Positions 55,237-64,000 of a stretch of DNA of 64,000 bases are shown here, piece after piece. The stretch comes from Aedes albopictus (taxonomy: Eukaryota; Arthropoda; Insecta; Diptera; Culicidae), in the NCBI RefSeq assembly GCF_035046485.1, contig NC_085138.1, forward strand, positions 367,105,238 through 367,169,237. The letters are read 5' to 3'. The translations under genes and the position numbers were made by a program. Under the pieces are notes generated by a model. It did not search any database, had not been told where the DNA came from, and worked only from the letters and a program-made list of their open reading frames with translations. The stretch's first letter is position 1. Each line of letters opens with the position of its first letter.

Positions 55237-58200
55237 TGTGATCCACTAGCCTCTGCCCAGCAACTCCTATCCCTACCTCCACGCGGTACCGGCCGGAAAC
55301 TATGAGCAACCTTAGGGAAGATCGAGTAACCAACCCCGGTGGGAACTTTGGTCGTAGGCTGATAGGGAAGAGGGGGGGTTGCTTCGGCAAGCCTAAGCGT
55401 CTGTTCTCCAGGAGGAGCGGCTCACAACAGCGTCTGATCCCCATGTTAGGGGCGGCTGATCTGCGTCCGAGTGCCAAGGAACGACTCTAAGCTCAACTGT
55501 GCATTATGGTTCTCCGGAAAGTAGGGGGTTGGTGTCAGGCCCTACGAACCAGCCGTAAAAAACCATTGTAACGGAAAATCAGCAACAGAATAATACGAAC
55601 CGACCCCACGGCAACGACCCCAGTGAACAAAAAGGACTTGTGATTGGAAACTCGGTACGTGGAACTGCCGATCTCTCAACTTCATTGGGAGTACCCGCAT
55701 ACTCGCCGATCTACTGAAGGACCGCGGGTTCGGCATCGTAGCGCTGCAGGAGGTGTGTTGGACAGGATCCATGGTGCGAACGTTTAGAGGTAATCATTCC
55801 ATCTACCAGAGTTGCGGCAACACACGCGAGCTGGGAACAGCTTTCATCGTGATGGGTGATATGCAGAGGTGCGTGATGGGTTCTTGGTCGATCGACGAAA
55901 GAATGTGCAGGTAGAGGATCAAGGGCCGATTCTTCAACTTCAGCATGATAAACGTGCACAGCCCACACTCCGGAAGTACTGATGATGACAAGGACGCATT
56001 TTACGCGCAGCTCGAACACGAGTACGATCGCTGCCCAAACCACGACGTCAAGATCATCATAGGAGATTTGAACGCTCAGGTTGGCCAGGAGGAGGAATTC
56101 AGACCGACGATTGGTAAGTTCAGCGCCCACCAGCAGACGAACCAAAACAGCCTACGACTCATTGATTTCGCCGCCTCCAAAAATATGGCCATACGTAGCA
56201 CCTTTTTCCAACACAGCCTCCCGTATCGTTACACCTTGAGATCACCACAGCAGACGGAATTTCAAATCGTTCTGATTGACGAAATTTCAAATCGTTCTGA
56301 TTGACGGACGGCACTTCTCCTACATTATCGACGTCAGGACCTATCGTGGCGCCAACATCGACTCCGACTCAGACGAAGGCGAACTCGATGAGGCTCCTCT
56401 AGAGGACTGCTGGAGTACAGTGAAAGCAGCCATCAACGACGCAGCCGAGAGCACCATCGGGTACGTGGAACGGAATCGACGAAAAGAATGGAACGGTTTT
56501 GGAGGAGAAGAACACAGCGAGGGCGGTAATGCTGCAGCAAGGGACTCGACAGAACGTGGAACGTTATAAACAGAAGCGGAAACAGCAGACCCGCCTCTTT
56601 CGGGAGAAAAAGCGCCGCCTGGAAGAAGCGGAATGTGAAGAAATGGAACTGCTGTGCCGTTCCCCAGAAACACGGAAGTTCTATCAGAAGCTCAACGCAT
56701 CCCGCAACGGCTTCGTGCCGCGAGTCGAAATATGCAGGGATACAGACGGAGGCCTCTTGACGGACGGACGTGAGGTGATCGAAAGGTGGAAGCAGCACTT
56801 CGATCAGCATCTGAACAGCTTGGAGAACGTAGGTACGGGAGCACACGGCAACAGAGGAAACGACGATGCCAGTGCAGCGGAGTACGGAAATGAGCCAACT
56901 CCCACGCTGAGGGAAGTTAAGGATGCCATTCGCCAGCTCAAAACCAACAAAGCAGCTGATAATGATAGTATCGCAGCTGAACTCATCAAGATGGGCCCAG
57001 AAAAGTTGGCCACCTGTCTGGTCTGCATCGGCTGATAGTCAGGATCTGGGAAACCGAACAGCTACCGGAGGAGCGGAAGGAAGGGGTAATCTGCCCCATT
57101 CACAAGAAAGGCGACCATTTGGAATGTGAGAACTTCAGGGCGATCACTATTTTGAATGCAGCCTACAAAGTGCGATCCCGGATCATCATCCGTCGTCTGT
57201 CACCCAAAACGAATGAGTTCGTGGGAAGTTATCAGGCTGGCTTAATCGACGGCCGGTCGACAACGGACCAGATCTTTACCGTACGGCAAATCCTCCAGAA
57301 ATACCGTGAATACCAGGTCCCAACGCATCACCTGTTCATCGACTTCAAAGCGGCATACGACAGTATCGACCACGCAGAGCTATGGAGAATTATGGACAAA
57401 ATACGGCTTTCCTGGGAAGCTGACTAGACTGATTAAAGCAACGATGGACGGTGTGCAAAACTGCGTAAGGGTTTCGGGTGAACTATCCAGTTCATTCGAA
57501 TCTCGCCGGGGACTGCGACAAGGTGACGGACTCTCATGCCTACTCTTCAATATCGCTCTGGAAGGTGTGATGCGACGAGCCGGGTTCAACAGCCGGGGAA
57601 CGATTTTCACAAAATCCGGTCAATTTGTGTGCTTTGCGGACGACATGGACATTAATGCCAGAATATTTGGAATGGTGGCAGAGCTGTACACCCGCCTGAA
57701 ACACGAAGCAGCAAAGGTCGGACTGATGGTGAATGCCTCAAATACAAAGTACATGCTGGTAGGCGGAACCGAACACGACCGGATCCGTCTGGGTAGTAAT
57801 GTTACGATAGACGGGGATACTTTCGAGGTGGTGGAGGAATTCGTATACCTCGGATCCTTACTGACGGCTGACAACAACGTGAGCCGTGAAATTCGGAAGC
57901 GCATCATCAGCGGAAGTCGGGCCTACTACGGGCTCCAGAAGAAACTGCGGTCGAAAAAGATTCACCCACGCACCAAATGCAACATGTACAAAACGCTAAT
58001 ACGACCGGTGATCCTCTACGGCAGTGCTTCCCAAACTGTGCGCCGCGGCGCCCTGGTGCGCCGTGAACATCTCTCAGGTGCGCCGCAGGCTCTTGGGCCA
58101 AAACACAAAGAACAAACTCTTATTATTGAAGGCAGAATTTTTAGCTGTTTTTGTATTGTTTTGTAAAACTAGTGTCAAATCAAACCCTTTTTTGTATTCG

Positions 58201-59313
58201 ATACCAATGTTTTGGCTTTTTTGTGGAAGACTTCAAAAGAAAGTCATTCAAAGGGGTTTTCTTTCTTCAAAAATTTTCAATTAAATAGTAAACATTCCAG
58301 TCTACGAATGTTTTCCGGAATTTATTATGTCCTCATGAAACATTTAGATTTTTACAAAAATTTTATACATCCGAAATTTTGAAAATTTTCGTACGTCTCT
58401 CAAATTGTTGGACTTTTTATGATTCGGCTTAGTTTTCGATTTTATCAATAGCTTGTAATTCAAAGTAGGTATTTCCAGAAACTGTTTTGAAGTTCTTTCC
58501 ATAATACTATCATCTATAAGTACTGCAGTAGCTATCAATCTCCAGGTCTTCGTGCTGTGTCAAACATTCCGGGACGATATTTTTACTTACATCACTATCA
58601 TAACTTGTTAGTTTATCTCTATGATTAAGATTTCCTCCTATAGACTGGTTTAGCCCCTTATCGTGAAAAATCTGCGATAATTTATGTGTCGATTTCATGC
58701 ATGATTCTGAAATCGCTTTTTTTTGAGTTGTTGAGTTGAGTTTTTTGAGTACCGAATACAAAAACATGTCCCTTCACCGTCACTGTCAGCCGTTCTGACA
58801 GGTTCTGGACAATTCATATTTATATCTATTTTCCCTTAAATTTGGTAATCTAGGTACTTTATTTAATAATTAAAAGATTTTCAATGCAATCCTTCAGAAA
58901 TCTAAAATTTGTGTTAAGTTCTGCCAATCTTTAAGTAGTTTTACTTTTTTTATTATAAAAAAGCATGACATTGAAGGCTTTTTTGCGATTTATATTTGTA
59001 ATTTTGAACTGAAGGTGTTCAAATAATTATTTTTATTTTGTAAAAAGTTGTTGGTGCGCCGCGAAAATTTTGAAAATTTCAAAAGGCGCCGCGGTAGCAA
59101 AAAGTTTGGGAACCTCTGCTCTACGGGCACGAGACATGGACCATGCTCGAGGAGGACCTGCAAGCACTCGGAGTTTTCGAGCGTCGCGTGCTAAGGACGA
59201 TCTTCGGCGGTGTGCAGGAGGTGTGTGGCGGAGAAGGATGAACCACGAGCTCGCTGTTGATTATGTCTTGTCTTAATGATGTTGAACAAATAAATGTATG
59301 TATGTAGCATAAG
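55237..59313 (+). mobile_element. Longest RTE-clade copy, endonuclease to tail, dead
   Basis: 5' leader 55237-55650. Endonuclease: LNFIGSTRILADLL, IVALQEVCWTG (55740), RFFNFSMINVHSPHS and DVKIIIGDLNAQVGQEEEF (56045-56100), with a 25-bp tandem duplication at 56256-56305. The linker and RT follow: FYQKLNASRNGFVP, KTNKAADNDSIAAELIKMG, DFKAAYDSIDHAELW, LRQGDGLSCLLFN, FVCFADDMDI (catalytic ADD at about 57637) and YKTLIRPVILYG. A hAT element interrupts, then GHETWTMLEEDLQ. About 240 bp near the end are deleted. Tail ACAAATAAATGTATGTATG. Several frameshifts (about 57030, 57420). Confidence 0.9.
58022..59118. mobile_element. hAT (Charlie-type ends) non-autonomous element, 8-bp duplication
   Basis: The left end CAGTGCTTCCCAAACTGTGC and inverted right end CAGAGGTTCCCAAACTTTTT, each followed by GCGCCGCGGCGCC-like sequence. 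The 8-bp duplication CTCTACGG is exact (58014-58021, 59119-59126). Removing it restores VILYGHETW. 1097 bp. Two minus-strand frames (58344-58767) are not recognised and may be transposase remnants. Confidence 0.9.
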
Positions 59314-59361
59314 CTGTGCTGCTTAAAAGTTTTGTTAATAAGCATTTCAACGGTTTGAGTA

Positions 59362-59500
59362 GAGTGACTGGAAGGGAGAGTGGCGTCAATGTCAAAATTG
59401 GAACAGCGGTCATCTGTCAAATCCATACAAATTCCCGTTCCAAACGAGCAGGAGACCTGTCAAAATTGGAACATGACGCCACTCTCCCTTCCAGTCACTC
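59362..59500. mobile_element. TA-flanked MITE with perfect 27-bp ends
   Basis: GAGTGACTGGAAGGGAGAGT and its exact inverse, TA at 59360-59361 and 59501-59502. An inner pair GTCAAAATTGGAAC occurs as a direct repeat. 139 bp. The identical ends suggest recent movement. Confidence 0.85.
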
Positions 59501-59502
59501 TA

Positions 59503-60018
59503 GGTTTGAGGTACTTTCGCTTGGGAGCCGTAATGTAAAGGTAATACAAAATATTCGTAATCATCCTGAATATCCTTAGCTACGACCAAGTGTGGCTCTT
59601 GAAGAACAAGTGCTCCAGTGCTCTTGCCAAGCACTCTAGCTAGCTAGAGGGTTAGGGTCTTCAGCAAAGTTATGGAGTCTTCTGCAAAGTGCTTCGGATT
59701 GGTTGGAATTACATTCTTATGTCTTCGTATTTGATCTAAACCTACTTTTACTGATCTAGATCAGTTGTACATTTCAATATGATTGTCTATTTTTTTATAA
59801 TTTTTTTTGTGTGTATTTTAACTAATGCTAATTCTACACTTAGATTATCTAGTGTTTTGGATATGCATCCTGTGGAGTCTTCGAAGATGTGTCCTCAATT
59901 TTGATCTAGATGTAACTGCTCTAGGCATTTTTTTTATTTTTGAACAAAGTGTTAAAAAACACCAACGAATGGAATAAAAGTGGAATAAACTATCTGTCTA
60001 GTGTACTAGATGCATATT
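59503..60018. other. AT-rich region with TTCGGCAAAGTGC-like words
   Basis: Recurrent phrases (TCTTCAGCAAAGTTATGGAG, CTTCTGCAAAGTGCTTCGGA; also AATTCGGCAAAGTGCCAAG at about 60274 and CTCGGCAAAGTGC at 60409) suggest an old tandem repeat of about 135-170 bp. No gene. Confidence 0.4.
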
Positions 60019-60253
60019 TAGAAATCACCGACTTCGGTAACGTTTCACCGAAATCTCAACCGTAAAGTTTATTTTACAGTAAAAATTTGGAAAAATTGGC
60101 ATTTTTTACCGAATTTTGTTAGAGTTTGACATATAAACGATAACATTGTACCGAAATTTGGTATTTTTTTTACAGAATTTCGATAAAAACCCGTTACCGA
60201 ACGCTTAGCGGTTGAGATTTCGGTAAAAAATACAGAACGTGACTAGCTGTGTA
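60019..60253. mobile_element. MITE, ACCGAAAT family (copy 2)
   Basis: The same interior as 16495-16735 (ATCACCGACTTCGGTAACGT ... GAGATTTCGGTAAAAAATAC ... CTAGCTGTG) with TA at the right end. The left CACAGT is lost. Confidence 0.8.
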
Positions 60254-60627
60254 TGCATTAAAAAGGGTTAAAGAATTCGGCAAAGTGCCAAGTTGCAACT
60301 TTTTGCATCTTCGATTTTGGTATAGATCTGTAGTAACTAATCCAGATCCATTTTTTTTTTCGTTAGAACGTTCCAGAGCTCCATATCTATCTTGGAGGGT
60401 AGTAATCCTCGGCAAAGTGCTTTTGATAAGCTCTGACGACCGTATTTGGATTGATAATATTCGACTATAAAAAAACTGCAGCAATGTAAAAGCAATGTAG
60501 ACTGTAACTATGAATAACATTATAAAACATTTTTATAGTTGTAAACGATTTCCCCGATTTTCATCACACCTCTAGGAAAACATCTCGATTTAAGATACGA
60601 TACGATAAAAACCGTCAAATTACACTG

Positions 60628-60830
60628 AAACCTCCATTTAAGTCGATGCATGGCTGATCGAAAATAATTTTTACCGTGCAAGCAATGACTAAACTATACA
60701 GTTTTATATTTTTTGACAAATCTCCTTTGTCATGCAAAGTGTTATAAAATATAAAAGTATTTAGTTTTGTCATTGCTTGTACAGTAAAAATTATTTTCGA
60801 TAAGCCATGCATCTACTTAAATGGAGGTTT
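60628..60830. mobile_element. Palindromic MITE (AAACCTCCATTTAAGT ends)
   Basis: The arms match over about 60 bp: AAACCTCCATTTAAGTCGAT left, AAACCTCCATTTAAGTAGAT inverted right, both running to GCAAGCAATGAC / ACAAGCAATGAC. 203 bp. Duplication not clear. Confidence 0.8.
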
Positions 60831-62330
60831 TAAAGTAAACGGTTCAAAGTAATCACGAATACGACGCTTGCGAACTTGTAAATTATAATTCAGTTGGTGC
60901 GATTTTTCACGATTCTATCCGATTGCGCGTGATTTTATCTAAATATGTCTAGATCCTCATACGATTTTAGATAACTACACATGTAAAACAAACTTGAACA
61001 TGGCCTTGACAAAATTCAAATACTGATATTCAATCTCGTCCGACGTTTCGGTTACATTTGGGATCTACCTCAGGGACTCTAAAATTGGTATTTATTTTAT
61101 TTGACGATTTTTACATAAAAAGATGAAAAAAAAATTCTATCTATCACATGTTTATCGTATGAAAATGCGAAGAAAAAATGTTGTAATAATGTATGATTCT
61201 ATTTGCAGAAATGTAATCCGCTGGACAACCTTTGTTTACAATATGTGGTTGACAGGGAGATCATCATCTTCATAGGTCTTGGGCAATGTTCCTTCACGTT
61301 CTCTGAGCATTCAAAGTTTCCCGGTATTCTTCAACAGCGTGCGCTGGCTGCAGCTGTTTCTGAACTCATCCACCTTTAATGGGTTCCCATCCCTTTAACG
61401 GGTGTTGCATATTGTTTTCGCTTTTTTATTTCTTCCGACATTCATACTGCATGTCCAGCCCTTTCAAGTCTCCCGTATTTTATTCGTTTCAGATTATCCG
61501 CTTCTTTGCACACTTGATAAAACTCGTGATTCATAAGTCCGAGCCATATACCGTTTTCTAGATTCCAACCGAGAATTGTCTGCAGCACTTTGAATTTTAA
61601 AATTCCGATCATTTTTCGGTATACCCCCTCTAACGTTCTTGCTACGTTAACGTGGAAGAATCAGCGTTTTATACAGAGTGAATTCCGCTTGCCTTTACAA
61701 GTTACAGTAATCAAGCTGGTAACTGACTGTTCACTATCAACTGAATGTGATGTATTTTTGAATACCAGAATATTTAAGCAAAATCGATGAAGTTAGTCCA
61801 AAGAAAAGACTCGGACAAGTGGGATTCGTATCTCCCTTGTGTACGCCGGTTTGATGGGCTTTTAGATTCCGCATTTATCGCCGGTGATACATGTATAAAT
61901 TGGTGAGCTCGTTGAGCTTGAGTTTGAGCTTGATTGACCGCCCGTAGATGCTACTCCAGTATCGCCAGACCAGCTACACTCACACAAGGAACCAATGAGA
62001 TATCTGCTGGGGACTAGCAGGCATATTCAGTGTGTGAGTGTTGGTGATCTTCTATTTTAAGGCAACATTGGCGCTTGCCTCGTTAGGTTGCTGGTCAATG
62101 TGGAGAAGGGTAAGGAAATAATGATTGCAATCGTTTGTATCCACATCTGACCGAATATACCTCTGCGTCAGCACAAATTCATGCGCATGTCGGAGTGTTG
62201 GTGCTTCTTGGTTGGCAGAAGGTTCACACATTGGTGCGTGGATACCGGGGTAAGGTGATAGAATTGTGTAGATTTATTATTCTGAAGATGTGCGGCACAG
62301 TTCGCTTGATTGCATAACTTATAGGCGTGA
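60831..62330. other. No gene recognised
   Basis: AT-rich to about 61800. The part 61800-62110 (GAGCTTGAGTTTGAGCTTGA, GCCCGTAGATGCTACTCCAG) is more complex and looks like a piece of a dispersed repeat, but I cannot name it. Confidence 0.4.
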
Positions 62331-62356
62331 TCTAATAGGATAGGATAGGATAGGAT
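62331..62356. repeat. TAGGA microsatellite
   Basis: About five tandem copies of ATAGG (AATAGGATAGGATAGGATAG). Confidence 0.8.
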
Positions 62357-64000
62357 TTCACTGTGCTGTGAAAGTTTGGAAGGAAGAGAAACGGCTTTTT
62401 TCAATCCGTTGTGTTCTAGCGGTGGCTATGAACATGTGAATATATATGAGTATACTATAGCCATAGTATATGACGTTGTAACGTCATGCTACTAATTCCC
62501 TTTATAAACTTACTTTTCTACCGAAAACCAAATGTTCAACAGAATAATCTTATTGGAAATTTTGCAAGGAATCCGAATATGCAAAAATATTTGAGGGGTT
62601 ACGGTCCAATTTACGAGTCAAAACGTTGTAACGTCACGGTAGAAAGTGTCTTATACGTGTGTCTTATACGGATGCCAAATGGGCATGACGGAGCCAAAAT
62701 TATTGGAATTTAGCATTAAGCAAGTCGCACAAATTCGTAGGTGGTACAGCTCTGGATCGCTATTATGAGGGTTGCATCCTTCCTGTCCGTTACCAAAGAA
62801 CAAAGATTTGGGACTAATCTCTGACTCTTAGACAAGATTGACGCAATCCTCCAACGGTCGAGTGCTGTCCTGGCCACGTCCTTGCGACAGCTGAGGGAAG
62901 GGAAAGGAAGATTAGTTGGACACCTATGAAAGTATATAGAGACCTCTACATTCTTTCAGGCCTAGGCGTCACGGGAATTTGGGTGTTAGTGGAAGGATAA
63001 AGTTTAAAGGAAACGTTTGGACAACGATCAGGTGCACACACTATTTTTGGTTGATGCCTAGTTCCTTTCCCAATTTTATCCTTGTTGGGTGTTCGATTTC
63101 AAATCTGAAAAAGAAAATCTGAAAAAGAAAAGGAAGATTATAGATTTACCTGAATCCTCCTATATGAAATGGTAGATTTACCTGAATGCTCCTGAAATAA
63201 AACGTTTATAAGTAGTAAACGACAAAACAAAACACAAAAATTGAGTAAATTATATAAAATATTGATCCTGTTAAGATTAAAAAAATTTCTCTCTGGAAAC
63301 AGCCAGATCGAAATTTATGTTTGAAATGTATCCTTGTTGACGGTTACACTCATAAATCGGAGCATCCGCGGAACCACGTGCATCACTCTTCAATCAATCA
63401 TTACTCACCCTACCCTCCATCTTTCAATGCACGGGTTCAAATATTTAACAAGGAATGACCAAAGACAAAGTATCTGTTTGACACTAATGAACAATTGGTC
63501 GAGTCAAACCAGATATTTGAACATTGGTTGACAAAGATTACACACGGGATGTGTGAATGCCGGGCAACCCACTGGAACAATCCGTTCCCAGCCATCTTAG
63601 CAAACTGCAGTAGAATCACTTGGCATAATACGGAACCTCACGGTGATGGCGTCTTGCTCCGCCAACAGTCCACTCGTCAAAGAGGCAGCATCACACTGAC
63701 GACGACCCCGTCATGGTGCTGGCTGTCACTGATGCTTGCTAGGGGAAATACACGCATGGGGAATGCTACTCAGCTTTGTTCATACCCCACATTCTCCCTC
63801 TGCTCCGAAAAAAAAAAGTTTTCTTACTAGCAGGCTTGTTATTTTTACGCTCAAACCCTCAATTTCGTTCTCTCGGAGCCAAAATTATTGGAATATATTC
63901 AAAATGTGAATATATTACTGTAATTACTTAACACTGCACTCTGCAAGTTTGTTTCTCCAAAACTTTTTTTTCTATTATGAAATTGAATTCCAAACCCTTT
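62357..64000. other. AT-rich end region with direct repeats, no gene recognised
   Basis: The phrase CGGAGCCAAAATTATTGGAA occurs at about 62690 and 63874. Small tandem duplications lie at 63105-63135 (AATCTGAAAAAGAAA twice) and 63140-63195 (TAGATTTACCTGAAT twice). A decayed copy of the MITE at 42513 is near 63428-63550. None of the open frames has a recognised domain. Confidence 0.45.

Noticed and set aside
55302..55490. Arg-rich ORF before the endonuclease
   Set aside because: Lies in the RTE 5' leader and lacks any motif.

Overview
The window looks like nuclear DNA of an aedine mosquito (Aedes). The reasons are RTE, R1 and I-clade non-LTR retrotransposons, Feilai-like tRNA-derived SINEs, very many MITEs, an insect pickpocket channel gene and an insect SoxB exon. 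I can support only two host genes. A DEG/ENaC pickpocket (ppk) gene lies at 1259-2756 (+) with one 71-bp intron. Its reading frame is broken just before the second membrane helix. The last coding exon of a SoxB-group HMG-box factor lies at 47519-47930 (+). The start of its HMG box is not in the window, so its upstream exon must lie to the left across a long intron, which may span much or all of 1-47518.

Almost everything else is repeats, many nested. Left part (1-9.6 kb): two RTE fragments, the ppk gene, then a large fold-back array of a 12-bp minisatellite (about 3.6-8.16 kb). The array is split by a hAT-type element, which holds a SINE, which holds a TA-flanked MITE. Next (9.6-20 kb): a MITE; an RTE copy split by two MITEs (one with TA duplications, one Transib-like); and a satellite of about 148 bp (14.64-19.5 kb) broken by three elements. 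At 20-30 kb there is a SINE, a second 12-bp array, two RTE fragments, a SINE, and a PIF/Harbinger-like MITE carrying two younger insertions. At 30-41 kb there are large palindromic elements (31.4-32.4, 33.3-34.0 and 34.2-36.9 kb), a piggyBac-like MITE, another SINE and a mostly unique stretch. At 41-44.5 kb an R1-clade element is split by an RTE copy with a 15-bp target duplication.

At 45-51 kb, on both sides of the Sox exon, two retro-insertions share the same 3' module of about 390 bp and both have 25-bp target duplications, but their 5' parts differ. At 50.8-59.3 kb there are two I-clade 3' ends and the longest RTE copy, split by a hAT element. The last 5 kb is AT-rich with small MITEs.

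Many insertions are supported by 'empty site' comparison inside the window: the same host repeat occurs elsewhere without the insert, so element ends and target duplications can be read directly. No transposable element here looks autonomous. No CRISPR array, rRNA gene or intact tRNA gene was seen. All family names come from reading motifs and ends, not from database searches.
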